DNA from: an uncultured Eubacteriales bacterium
Lineage (GTDB): Bacteria > Bacillota > Clostridia > Oscillospirales > Oscillospiraceae
Length of the DNA stretch: 34,932 bases
Reading direction: 5' to 3'
Assembly (NCBI GenBank): GCA_900319275.1
Contig: ONNS01000021.1
Coordinates: 1 to 34,932, forward strand
The notes under the pieces are model-generated. The model made no database searches. It had not been told where the DNA came from and saw only the letters and a program-made list of their open reading frames with translations. A program made the position numbers and the translations under genes. This document shows, in pieces, positions 8,892-17,402 of the stretch. Numbering within the stretch: position 1 is the first letter of the stretch; the number at the start of each line of letters is the position of its first letter.

Positions 8892-8923
8892 ACGGCGCGC
8901 TAATCATTCCATTAGCGCGCCGT
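8892..8923 (-). terminator. Terminator of the GH3 gene
   Basis: 13-bp perfect stem (ACGGCGCGCTAAT and complement) with a 6-nt loop; on the minus strand it runs into TTTTTTCG. It lies 33 bp past the GH3 stop codon. Confidence 0.9.
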
Positions 8924-8956
8924 ATCCGATCGTTTTGTATTAAGACTGACAGCCTG

Positions 8957-11359
8957 TTATTTCCAGAAGGCCAGCAGGCGGCTGGCATTGATCTGCAGCT
9001 GGCGGCGGGTAAGGCGGCCCTCGCGCAGGGCTTTCAGCGTCTTTTTGCAGTCGCCGCTGCTGCCGGGCATGAACAGGTCTCCGCCGGCCATGGCCACATC
9101 GCCGGGATCGGGGCCGGGATACTTGGCATCCTTCGGGATCATGCCGCCCTGAATGACCCAGTCGGTCATCAGGATCCCGTCAAAGCCGAACTCACAGCGC
9201 AGGATATCGCCCAGCAGATCGCGCCGGGTCGAGGTGTGTTCGCCGTTGATGAGGTTATAGGAGCTCATGACGGCCTTCGGGGCGCTCTCGCGGATGCAGA
9301 TCTCAAAACCGCGCAGATAGATCTCGCGCAGGGCCCGCTCGGAGACTGCGCTGTTGGAGGAGGTGCGGTTGAACTCCTGGTTGTTTGCAGCGAAATGCTT
9401 GATGGTCGTGCCCTTGTGCGGGTGCTTCTGCACGCCGCGGGTGATGGCGGCGGCAAAACGGCCGGAAATCAGCGGGTCCTCCGAGAAATACTCGAAGTCG
9501 CGGCCGCACTGAATGCTGCGATGAATATTCAGCGCCGGGGCGAGCCAGAGATCGACATTGAACATCTCCATTTCTTCGCCGACAATGTCGCCGCAGATCT
9601 CGGCGAACGCCGTATTCCAGCTCTGTGCAATCGCCGTCCCGATCGGCAGCGCCGTGCAGTACTGGTGTTCTACCTGTGAAGGGTCTTTCGGACGGCGGAT
9701 CATGAATTTGTCCATCGCCCATTTGAGATACTTGGGCATGAACGGCACCATCGACTGCGGGAAGGGCGGCTCCATCGAGCAGAGCTTGCCCTTTTCGTCG
9801 CGGAAGAATTCACGGTTGAGCCGCAGACCGGCAGGTCCGTCGGCCATGACGATCGGCCGGAAGCCCTCGACATGCGCCGTCTCTCCGGCCGCGCCGCTGA
9901 CGCTCTGGGCGGCGTTGCCGATCATACTGGTCAGACCGTTGCCGACAAAAGCGCCGTTACTGAGCAGCACCAGATCCTCGTCCTGCAAAAGCGCGGTCTC
10001 TCCGGCGATCGGGTAATTGGGGTAGTAATTGACGGTTTCTGTGGAGAAAACAGAGGGATCGACGCTGATCACGGTCGCCTCGGCGCTCGTATCGCGCGGC
10101 TCGGCCGGGATAAAGTCGGTAAAGGACGGATTGCCCAGCGCGTTTTTCACCTTTTTGACCGTCACGGTCTCACTCAGGTTCAGTGCAGCCAGCGCTTCGG
10201 TGTCGCGGCTGTGGCGTCCTGCGCGGACAATATAGTCGCCCGCCTCCAGCACCCACGCGGCTTTTTTGCTGTCATACGAGGCGATCTCTGTCAGATCAAA
10301 GTCTGTCGATACCTCCCGGCACTCGCCCGGTGCAAGCTCCGGCGTCTTGACCCAGGCCGCCAGAGTCTGATAGGGCTGGTCGAGCCGGCCTGCCGGCACG
10401 CTGACATAGACCTGCAGCACCTCTTTGCCGGCATATTTGCCGGTATTGGTGATCTTCGCGCTGACGGTGACGCGGCTGCCGTCCAGAGCAACCTGTCGAT
10501 CTGTCATCTCGAAGCTCGTAAAGCTCAGGCCGTAGCCGAACGGGAAGCTCACAGCGGCGTCGACCGAATCATAGTAGCGGTAGCCGACATAGATGCCCTC
10601 GCGATAGTGGGTGTCGTTATAGCCGCCGTATTCGAGCATCGGCGGCTGCTTGGCCCAGGCCTGCCAGGTCGTCGTCAGACGGCCGCTGGGATTGGCCTCG
10701 CCCAGGACGATGCGGGCAAGCACATCGCCGGTTTCAACGCCGAGCTGCGAGAGGATCAGGATGTTTTTCACCTCATCCAGCTCGGAGAGATCCACCATGC
10801 CGCCGGTATTCAGCGCCAGCAGGAACTTCGGGTATTGTCTGTTGAGCGTCAGAATGTCGCGCTTTTCAGTCTCGGTCAGCAGGATGTCGCCGCGCTCGCC
10901 CTGCCGGTCGCCGCCCTCGCCCGAGTTGCGGGCGAGCACATATACGGCAACCTCGCCCTCGGCGTCCAGCGGCAGGCTATACTCCGGCTCGGGCATCGAG
11001 GCGCCGAGCGCCAGCATCATCACATTCGTGTGCATGCTTTTGGCCTTTTCGTTGAGTGCGACGATATAGCGCTCCATGGCCTCGTCGCAGACGCGGTCGT
11101 AACCGGCGAGCCAGGCCTGGCTCGTCACCAGGAAGCCGGCCTTTTCAAAGCCCTGCTCCACGGTGTCGTAGTAGCGGGAGTTGACCTCGCCGGAGCCGGT
11201 GCCGCCCTTGACCGTGTGGCGCACGCCGCTGCCGTAGAGCGCGATCTTCCCCGGCGCGTCCAGCGGGAAGTCCCCGTTCGAGCGCAGCAGCACCGTGCAC
11301 TCCGGCAGCAAGGGCCGGAGCTTTTCAATGTGTCGTTTTTCGTAAGCCTGAAGTTCCAT
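8957..11359 (-). CDS. Glycoside hydrolase family 3 with reversed domain order (beta-glucosidase-like)
   Basis: About 800 residues with no signal peptide, so probably a cytoplasmic exo-acting beta-glycosidase. Domains run in the reversed order known for some rumen and gut Clostridia beta-glucosidases. First comes the alpha/beta sandwich (about 1-270) with the acid/base motif RNSGEGGDR. A fibronectin-III-like domain follows (about 300-400, starting at FPFGYGLSF). The TIM barrel is last (about 430-801), with GRDFEYFSEDP, KHFAANNQEFNR and the nucleophile in DGILMTDW (about D734). Two adjacent ATGs exist at 11362 and 11359; the second has better spacing to GGAGG. The gene is divergent from a GH13 gene, and both may act on imported oligosaccharides. 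Substrate cannot be told from sequence. Confidence 0.9.
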   Translation of the reverse strand: MELQAYEKRHIEKLRPLLPECTVLLRSNGDFPLDAPGKIALYGSGVRHTVKGGTGSGEVNSRYYDTVEQGFEKAGFLVTSQAWLAGYDRVCDEAMERYIVALNEKAKSMHTNVMMLALGASMPEPEYSLPLDAEGEVAVYVLARNSGEGGDRQGERGDILLTETEKRDILTLNRQYPKFLLALNTGGMVDLSELDEVKNILILSQLGVETGDVLARIVLGEANPSGRLTTTWQAWAKQPPMLEYGGYNDTHYREGIYVGYRYYDSVDAAVSFPFGYGLSFTSFEMTDRQVALDGSRVTVSAKITNTGKYAGKEVLQVYVSVPAGRLDQPYQTLAAWVKTPELAPGECREVSTDFDLTEIASYDSKKAAWVLEAGDYIVRAGRHSRDTEALAALNLSETVTVKKVKNALGNPSFTDFIPAEPRDTSAEATVISVDPSVFSTETVNYYPNYPIAGETALLQDEDLVLLSNGAFVGNGLTSMIGNAAQSVSGAAGETAHVEGFRPIVMADGPAGLRLNREFFRDEKGKLCSMEPPFPQSMVPFMPKYLKWAMDKFMIRRPKDPSQVEHQYCTALPIGTAIAQSWNTAFAEICGDIVGEEMEMFNVDLWLAPALNIHRSIQCGRDFEYFSEDPLISGRFAAAITRGVQKHPHKGTTIKHFAANNQEFNRTSSNSAVSERALREIYLRGFEICIRESAPKAVMSSYNLINGEHTSTRRDLLGDILRCEFGFDGILMTDWVIQGGMIPKDAKYPGPDPGDVAMAGGDLFMPGSSGDCKKTLKALREGRLTRRQLQINASRLLAFWK

Positions 11360-11523
11360 CATGTTCCCTCCGTGTTTTTCATTTGCTGCTCATATTATAC
11401 ATGATAAAATTGCAACTTGCATCATCTTTTTATCTTGTTTGACAAAAAAGAAGTGACTAGGGGCTGGAATTTGCGTTAACCGTATGCTATCATCAGGGAA
11501 AGACAGTACAGGAGGTTCATACC

Positions 11524-12813
11524 ATGGCATCCAACACCGATCTGACGCTGCGCAACAGTGTCTTTTATATGGTTTTTGTCCGCAACTATTCCCCCGAAGG
11601 CACGCTGAACGCCGTTACGGCCGACCTTGACCGCATCCGCGCGCTCGGCGTGGACTATCTGTGGCTGCTGCCCTGCCAGCCGATCGGCAAAGTACACCGC
11701 AAGGGCTCGCTCGGCTCACCCTACGCGATCAGCGACTATCGCGCCGTCAACGGCGAGCTTGGCACGCTGGACGACTTCATCCGACTGACGGACGAATGCC
11801 ACCGGCGCGGCATGAAGGTGATCCTGGACATCGTCTACAACCACACCTCGCCCGACTCGCTGCTCGCCCAGACCCACCCCGAATGGTTTTACCACAAGGC
11901 GGACGGTACGCTCGGCAACCGCGTGGGCGAATGGTGGGACGTGGTCGACCTTGACTACAGCCATAGAGAGCTCTGGGACTATCAGATCGAGACGCTCCGG
12001 TACTGGGCGCAGTACGTCGACGGCTTTCGCTGCGACGTGGCGCCGATGGTCCCGCTCGATTTCTGGAAGGCCGCCCGCGAAGCGGTCGAGGAAGTGCGCC
12101 CCGGCGCTGTCTGGATCGCCGAATCGGTCGACCCGGCCTTTATCCGCTATAACCGCTCCCGCGGCGTGCCGACCGCCTCGGACGGGGAGCTCTACCAGGC
12201 CTTCGACGTGCTCTATGAGTACGACAGCTACCCCTTCTGGAAGTCCGCGATGCTCGGCTGCGCGCCGCTCTCGACCTGGGTGGACGCGGTGAACCGCCAG
12301 GAGGGCCTCTTCCCCGAAAACTACATCAAGCTGCGCAATCTGGAAAACCACGACCGGCCCCGCGCGGCCGACCTGATCGCCGATCGGAAGGCGCTCGAAA
12401 ACTGGACGGCCTACCTGTACTTTGCCAAGGGCGCAACGCTGCTTTACGCCGGGCAGGAGCACGCCGCGCAGCACCACCCCACGCTCTTCGACCGCGACAG
12501 CGTCAACTGGGACACCGGCGTCGATCTGACACCGCTGCTGAAAGAGCTGTACGCCCTCAAGAAGAATCCGATCTTCACCGACAGCAGCTTTACGCTCTCG
12601 CAGATCGGCGATTGCCTGTACGCCGTGCACGAGGGGCGCGACGGCCGCCGCGCCGTCGGCTTTTTCAGCACGACAGGCAAGCCCTGCGCGATCGTCTCGC
12701 CGCTGCCGGAGGGCCGCTATCACGACGAGCTCAGCGGCCGTCAGATCGACATCTTTGAAAATGTCTTGAAGTTCGACGGGAATCCTGTCATTGTGCTGAT
12801 AAACCCCGACTGA
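11524..12813 (+). CDS. GH13 alpha-amylase family glycosidase
   Basis: A 429-residue cytoplasmic enzyme of the alpha-amylase superfamily, probably acting on alpha-linked oligosaccharides. The four family motifs are present: DIVYNHTS; GFRCDVAP with the nucleophile D171; WIAES with the acid/base E200; and LENHDRPRA with the transition-state Asp D277. It has no signal peptide and is shorter than typical oligo-1,6-glucosidases (about 550), with a short C-terminal beta domain. The ATG has AGGAGGT 7-8 nt upstream. It is divergently arranged with the GH3 gene across 164 bp that must hold both promoters. Specificity (for example sucrose phosphorylase-like against glucosidase) is not resolved. Confidence 0.85.
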   Translation: MASNTDLTLRNSVFYMVFVRNYSPEGTLNAVTADLDRIRALGVDYLWLLPCQPIGKVHRKGSLGSPYAISDYRAVNGELGTLDDFIRLTDECHRRGMKVILDIVYNHTSPDSLLAQTHPEWFYHKADGTLGNRVGEWWDVVDLDYSHRELWDYQIETLRYWAQYVDGFRCDVAPMVPLDFWKAAREAVEEVRPGAVWIAESVDPAFIRYNRSRGVPTASDGELYQAFDVLYEYDSYPFWKSAMLGCAPLSTWVDAVNRQEGLFPENYIKLRNLENHDRPRAADLIADRKALENWTAYLYFAKGATLLYAGQEHAAQHHPTLFDRDSVNWDTGVDLTPLLKELYALKKNPIFTDSSFTLSQIGDCLYAVHEGRDGRRAVGFFSTTGKPCAIVSPLPEGRYHDELSGRQIDIFENVLKFDGNPVIVLINPD

Positions 12814-12868
12814 ATTCCCCTGCATTTCAGGCAAGACGACTAAAACGACTGGTTTTTGATTTTACTTC

Positions 12869-12897
12869 TTGACTTTAAATCCAAAAAGCGTTAAAGT
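12869..12897 (+). promoter_or_regulatory. Sigma-A promoter of the ABC importer operon
   Basis: TTGACT, 17 bp, TAAAGT lies 59 bp upstream of the binding-protein ATG and 55 bp after the GH13 stop. The importer therefore has its own promoter. Confidence 0.65.
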
Positions 12898-12956
12898 GTG
12901 TCCATCAACCGTATGGAGAAGCCTTCACGGCCCGTACGAAACAGGAGGAAACACAC

Positions 12957-13934
12957 ATGAAAAAGCTTACTTCCGTACTTTGCGCGCTGGCCCTGGTGCT
13001 GGCGCTGTGCGCCGCAGGCGCTCCCACCGCTTTTGCCGCCGATACCTATGAAGTCGGCGTCTGCCAGTTAGTACAGCATCCCGCGCTTGATCTCGCGACC
13101 GAGGGCTTCCAGCAGGCACTGAAGGACAAGCTCGGCGACCAGGTGAAAATCAATGTGCAGAACGCCTCCGGCGATTCGGCCACCTGCTCAACGATCTGCA
13201 GCCAGTTCGTCTCCGACGGCGTCGACCTGATCATGGCGAACGCCACGCCAGCCGTTCTGGCGGCCTCCTCGAGCACCGGCACGACACCGATCCTCGGCAC
13301 CTCGGTCACCGACTACGCCTCGGCCCTTGAGATCGAGGACTGGAGCGGCGCGACCGGGCTGAACATCTCCGGCACCTCCGACCTCGCCCCGCTGGACGGC
13401 CAGGCCGCGATCGTCGCCGAGCTCTTCCCCGACGCCAAGACGGTCGGCATCCTCTACTGCTCGGCCGAGCCCAACTCCAAGTTCCAGGCCGAGACCATTA
13501 CCCCCTTCCTTGAAAAAAGCGGTTTTAAAGTCTCTGTCTTCACCTTTGCCGACTCCAACGAGGTTGCGAGCGTGACCCAGAACGCGGTCAGCGAGTGCGA
13601 CGTGCTCTATATCCCCACCGACAACACCGCCGCCTCCTGCGCCGAGGCCATCAACAATGTGGCGCTGCCCGCCGGTGTGCCGATCGTCACCGGTGAAGAG
13701 AGCCTCTGCAAGGGCTGCGGCGTTGCGACGCTGTCCATCTCCTACTACGATCTCGGCTACGCCACCGGCGAGATGGCCGTCGAGATTCTGGTCAACGGCG
13801 CCGACGTCTCCACGATGCCGATCCAGTACGCCCCCAAGTTCACCAAGGAGTTTAACGCTGAGATCTGCGAGAAGCTCGGCATCACCCCCGGTGAGGACTA
13901 CGTCGCCATCGCCGTCGAAGAAGACGCCGCATAA
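12957..13934 (+). CDS. ABC transporter substrate-binding protein (ABC_sub_bind/TrpX-like)
   Basis: A 325-residue exported binding protein of the PF04392-type family, whose Firmicutes members are linked to aromatic amino acid uptake (TrpXYZ). The first about 27 residues are a signal peptide ending in PTAFA before ADTYEVGVCQL. The mature part has the two-lobe pattern of periplasmic-binding-type folds (for example KTVGILYCSAEPNS, DVLYIPTDNT, VPIVTGEES, GYATGEMAVEIL). The only early Cys is in LALCAAG, which does not fit a lipobox because Leu precedes Cys; this is odd for a Gram-positive binding protein, which needs a lipid anchor. It is followed by permease and ATPase genes. The start has AGGAGG at the right distance. 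Substrate is inferred from family only. Confidence 0.85.
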   Translation: MKKLTSVLCALALVLALCAAGAPTAFAADTYEVGVCQLVQHPALDLATEGFQQALKDKLGDQVKINVQNASGDSATCSTICSQFVSDGVDLIMANATPAVLAASSSTGTTPILGTSVTDYASALEIEDWSGATGLNISGTSDLAPLDGQAAIVAELFPDAKTVGILYCSAEPNSKFQAETITPFLEKSGFKVSVFTFADSNEVASVTQNAVSECDVLYIPTDNTAASCAEAINNVALPAGVPIVTGEESLCKGCGVATLSISYYDLGYATGEMAVEILVNGADVSTMPIQYAPKFTKEFNAEICEKLGITPGEDYVAIAVEEDAA

Positions 13935-13957
13935 TTTTCCGGTTTCCAATGAAATCC

Positions 13958-13984
13958 AGCGCCCGGCGTTTCTCGCCGGGCGCT
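13958..13984 (+). terminator. Intercistronic hairpin after the binding-protein gene
   Basis: Perfect 11-bp stem AGCGCCCGGCG and complement with a 5-nt loop, located between the binding-protein and permease genes. No U-run follows, so it is better seen as a partial terminator or 3'-end stabiliser that keeps binding-protein mRNA in excess over the membrane parts. Confidence 0.6.
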
Positions 13985-14004
13985 GACAGTGCAAGGAGTT
14001 CACG

Positions 14005-14958
14005 TTGAATATCATTGATTATTTTCAGTCCCTCAACCCGATGCGGCTGCTGGGCAATCTGCCGGGCGGCATCGCCCAGGGCATCATCTGGGGCATCATG
14101 GCCCTGGGCGTCTATATCACCTTCCGTCTGCTGGATGTGGCCGATCTGTCGGTCGACGGCACCTTTTCGACCGGCGGCGCCGTGACGGTCATGCTGATCC
14201 TCAGCGGCCGTCCCGCCTGGGTCGCCATACTGGTGGCGATCCTGGCCGGTATCCTGGCCGGCACTGTAACCGGTCTGCTGCACACAAAGCTCGGCATCCC
14301 GGTGATCCTGGCCGGTATCCTGACACAGTTTTCGCTCTACTCGATCAACCTGCACATTATGGGCATGGCCGCCAACAAGGCTGTCAGCGTGGATAAATAC
14401 CATCTGCTGCTCTCCTCGCGCTATATCCCAACGGCGATCATAACCGGCGGGATCATCGCGCTGGTATTGGTTTGTGTGTTCTACTGGTACTTCGGCACCG
14501 AGCAGGGCTCGGCCATGCGTGCGACCGGCGCGAACCCCGCCATGTGCCGCGCGCTCGGCATCAATATCAACACGATGAAGGTGCTTGGGCTTGCGCTCTC
14601 GAACGGCATCGTTGCCATGGCCGGCGGACTGCTGGCGCAGTTCCAGGGCTTTTCCGACATCAACATGGGGCGCGGCGCGATCGTCATCGGTCTCGCGGCC
14701 GTGATCATCGGCGAGGTGCTGGGGAACGCCATTCTCGGCAAGCGCCGGAACTTCTTCGGCACGCTGCTGTTTGTTGTGATCGGCGGCATCATCTATTATC
14801 TGGTTATTGTAGTGGTGCTGTGGCTGAAGCTCAATTCCAACGACCTCAAGCTCTTCACGGCCATCGTCGTGGCGCTGTTCCTCGCGGTCCCCTACCTGCG
14901 TTCCCAGAAAAAAGTCAAGAGTGCAAAAGCTGTGAAAGGGGGCGCCGATCATGCTTAA
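14005..14958 (+). CDS. ABC transporter permease (BPD_transp_2 family)
   Basis: A 317-residue integral membrane protein with about eight or nine hydrophobic segments, of the branched-chain amino acid/ribose-type permease family. The segment GTEQGSAMRATGANPAMCRALGIN is the cytoplasmic coupling loop conserved in that family (its GxNPxxxRxxGI pattern is clear). The start is a TTG at 14005 with AAGGAG 6 nt upstream; the next Met (residue 13) lacks a ribosome site. The gene lies 70 bp after the binding-protein stop across a hairpin, and its end overlaps the ATPase start by 8 bp, which indicates translational coupling. It forms the membrane channel of the importer. Confidence 0.88.
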   Translation: MNIIDYFQSLNPMRLLGNLPGGIAQGIIWGIMALGVYITFRLLDVADLSVDGTFSTGGAVTVMLILSGRPAWVAILVAILAGILAGTVTGLLHTKLGIPVILAGILTQFSLYSINLHIMGMAANKAVSVDKYHLLLSSRYIPTAIITGGIIALVLVCVFYWYFGTEQGSAMRATGANPAMCRALGININTMKVLGLALSNGIVAMAGGLLAQFQGFSDINMGRGAIVIGLAAVIIGEVLGNAILGKRRNFFGTLLFVVIGGIIYYLVIVVVLWLKLNSNDLKLFTAIVVALFLAVPYLRSQKKVKSAKAVKGGADHA

Positions 14959-15748
14959 GGTCAACGAGATCAGCAAAACCTTCAACGCGGGCACGATCAA
15001 CGAAAAACGCGCGCTCAACGGTGTCAGTCTGCACTTAAAGCCCGGCGACTTTGCCACGGTCATCGGCGGCAACGGGGCCGGAAAATCGACGCTGTTAAAC
15101 GCGATCGCCGGTGTGTGGAGCGTGGATGAGGGCAGCATCGTGCTCGACGGCAACGATCTGACAGCTCTGCCCGAGCACAAGCGTGCCTTTCTGATCGGCC
15201 GCGTATTCCAGGACCCGATGATGGGCACCGCCCCCAACATGCAGCTGGTCGAGAACATGGCCCTGGCCATGCGCCGCGGCCAGAAGCGCGGACTTCGCTG
15301 GGGCGTCACCAAGGACGAGGCGGCCGCCTATCACGAGCTGCTCAAGCCCCTGAATCTCGGTCTGGAGGATCGCATGACCACGAAGGTCGGTCTGCTCTCC
15401 GGCGGACAGCGCCAGGCGCTGACGCTGGTGATGGCCTCGCTGCGAAAGCCAAAGCTGCTGCTGCTCGACGAGCACACCGCCGCGCTGGACCCGGCCACGG
15501 CCGCCAAGGTGCTCGATCTCTCCGATAAAATCATCAACGAGAACAAGCTGACCACGCTGATGATCACCCACAACATGACAGACGCGATCCAGCACGGCAA
15601 CCGGCTGATCATGATGAACGAGGGCCGCATCATTCTCGACGTCAGCGGCGAGGAGAAGCGGCATCTCACCAAGGCCGAGCTGATCGAAAAGTTCGCACAG
15701 CTCTCCGGCTCGTCGATGGAAAGCGACGCTGTTCTGCTGGCGAGATAA
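14951..15748 (+). CDS. ABC transporter ATP-binding protein
   Basis: A 265-residue nucleotide-binding subunit that powers the upstream permease. All key motifs are intact: Walker A GGNGAGKSTLLN, Q-loop near RVFQDPMMG, signature LSGGQRQAL, Walker B LLLLDEHTAALD and the switch histidine in MITHN. In Walker B the residue after Asp is Glu, so it should hydrolyse ATP. The start codon lies inside the end of the permease gene. This is the last gene of the three-gene unit; a bidirectional terminator follows 12 bp after the stop. Confidence 0.92.
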   Translation: MLKVNEISKTFNAGTINEKRALNGVSLHLKPGDFATVIGGNGAGKSTLLNAIAGVWSVDEGSIVLDGNDLTALPEHKRAFLIGRVFQDPMMGTAPNMQLVENMALAMRRGQKRGLRWGVTKDEAAAYHELLKPLNLGLEDRMTTKVGLLSGGQRQALTLVMASLRKPKLLLLDEHTAALDPATAAKVLDLSDKIINENKLTTLMITHNMTDAIQHGNRLIMMNEGRIILDVSGEEKRHLTKAELIEKFAQLSGSSMESDAVLLAR

Positions 15749-15760
15749 GAAATAAGAATC

Positions 15761-15795
15761 ACGCCCCCTGTGAACACTGAGCTCACAGGGGGCGT
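15761..15795. terminator. Bidirectional terminator between ABC importer and NSS symporter
   Basis: Perfect 13-bp stem ACGCCCCCTGTGA and complement with a 9-nt loop between two convergent genes. The minus-strand side is followed by GATTCTTATTTCTT and the plus side by ATTATGTGTCTT, so it can serve both transcripts. Confidence 0.8.
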
Positions 15796-15811
15796 ATTAT
15801 GTGTCTTATGA

Positions 15812-17161
15812 TCAGAGACCTTGTATCAGAATCACAAGGATCAGGATCGGCAGGACAAAGCGGAAGTAGTACTTCATCCAGTTGGGGATCTTGACGCCGC
15901 TGCCCTCGTTGGCCTCCTGCTGGAACTTATCAAAGCCCCAGCCCCATTTGGTCACGCAGAACAGCAGGAAGATCAGACTGCCGATCGGCAGCAGCAGGTT
16001 GGAGACGATGAAGTCCTCCGAGTCGAGGATGTCGCGCCCGCCGATCAGATGCACGCTGCTGAGCAGGTTATAGCCCAGTGCGCAGGGAATCGAGCCGACC
16101 AGCAGAATGACGAAGTTGATCAGACTGGACTTTTTGCGCTCCCAGCCGAAGCTGTCGATGCAGACACAGATGACGTTTTCGAACACGGCGATGACCGTGG
16201 AGAGACTGGCAAAGGTCATGAAGACGAAGAACAGCGTGCCCCACAGACGGCCGCCCGCCATGTGAACAAAGACCTCGGGCAGTGTTACAAAGATCAGGCC
16301 GGGGCCGGCGCCGGGATCGACACCGTAGGAGAAGCAGGCCGGGAAGATGATGAGTCCGGCCATCAGCGCGACAAAGGTATCCAGCGCGCCGATCGTCAGC
16401 GACTCGCTGACAAGGGTGTGCTGCTTATCCATATAGCTGCCGAATATCTCCATGCAGGCGATGCCGAGCGAGAGCGTGAAGAAGCTCTGGTTCATGGCCG
16501 CGGCGATCACATTGCCGAAGCCGACCTCTTTGGCGCGCTCCATCGAGGGCAGCAGATAGAAGGCCACGCCCTCCATCGCGCCGGAGAGCGTCAGGCTGTG
16601 GATCGCAAGGACAATGATCAGCACCAGCAGGCCGACCATCATGATCTTGGTGATCTTCTCGATCCCCTTCTGCAGACCGAAGCTGCAGACGGCGATACCC
16701 ACAACGACCGTGATAACCATAAAGAGCAGCATCTGGAACGGCGAAGACAGCATCGCGTTGAATACCTCGCCCGGCGCAGCGGCCGCCGCGCCGGAGAAGG
16801 CGCCGGTGGCAAACTTGACCGCGTAGTTGAGCATCCAGCCGGACACCGTGGTATAGTACATCATCAGCAGATAGCTGCCAAACAGGCTGACCCATCCGTG
16901 GATGTGCCACTTGCTGCCCTTCGGCTCGAGCGCCTGAAAGGCCTGCACGGCGCTCTTACGACTGGCACGGCCGACGGCCAGCTCCATCGCCAGCACAGGC
17001 ACGCCCATGATGACCAGAAACAGAAGGTACACCAGCACAAAGATACCGCCGCCGTTCTGCCCCGTAATAAAAGGGAACTTCCATACGTTGCCGATACCGA
17101 TGGCGCAGCCGGCGCTCACCAGCAGGAAGCCGAGACGAGACCTGAAATTTTCGCGTTCCAT
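15812..17161 (-). CDS. Sodium:neurotransmitter symporter family (NSS) amino acid transporter
   Basis: A 449-residue membrane protein with about 11 or 12 transmembrane helices that couples Na+ entry to uptake of amino acids or related amines. The family hallmark is the helix-1 motif SAGCAIGIGNVWKFPF followed by NGGGIFVLVYL. Helix 6-8 regions show MNQSFFTLSLGIACMEIFGSY and the Na-site serines in FASLSTVIAVFENV. Bacterial members of this size include tryptophan and tyrosine transporters (TnaT-like). It converges on a TrpX-like ABC operon, so two systems for similar solutes may sit side by side. The ATG has AGAGGTGAT upstream. Substrate not proven. Confidence 0.9.
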   Translation of the reverse strand: MERENFRSRLGFLLVSAGCAIGIGNVWKFPFITGQNGGGIFVLVYLLFLVIMGVPVLAMELAVGRASRKSAVQAFQALEPKGSKWHIHGWVSLFGSYLLMMYYTTVSGWMLNYAVKFATGAFSGAAAAAPGEVFNAMLSSPFQMLLFMVITVVVGIAVCSFGLQKGIEKITKIMMVGLLVLIIVLAIHSLTLSGAMEGVAFYLLPSMERAKEVGFGNVIAAAMNQSFFTLSLGIACMEIFGSYMDKQHTLVSESLTIGALDTFVALMAGLIIFPACFSYGVDPGAGPGLIFVTLPEVFVHMAGGRLWGTLFFVFMTFASLSTVIAVFENVICVCIDSFGWERKKSSLINFVILLVGSIPCALGYNLLSSVHLIGGRDILDSEDFIVSNLLLPIGSLIFLLFCVTKWGWGFDKFQQEANEGSGVKIPNWMKYYFRFVLPILILVILIQGL

Positions 17162-17329
17162 ACAATCACCTCTCTGATCCGGGCCCTGCCCGGAAAAATT
17201 TACGGATAGTTTAGCACGAATTATGAAGGATTACAAGCTTTTCCGCTCTAAATAGAAAAATTATTCTGAAAAGCGCTCATCCTTCTCAGCGTTATTGCAT
17301 AGAACAAACCGTCTTCCCGGCTGCGGAAA

Positions 17330-17360
17330 AGGCTCCACCCCGCATGCTGGGGTGGAGCCT
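17330..17360 (-). terminator. Terminator of the HD-GYP gene
   Basis: 12-bp stem AGGCTCCACCCC and complement with a 7-nt loop. On the minus strand it ends in CCTTTTCC. It lies 43 bp beyond the HD-GYP stop. The rest of 17162-17402 holds the upstream region of the NSS gene and no further gene. Confidence 0.75.
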
Positions 17361-17402
17361 TATTGTTAGGATTGTCGCCGCGGCGGCGGTGAGGCTTTTT
17401 CT

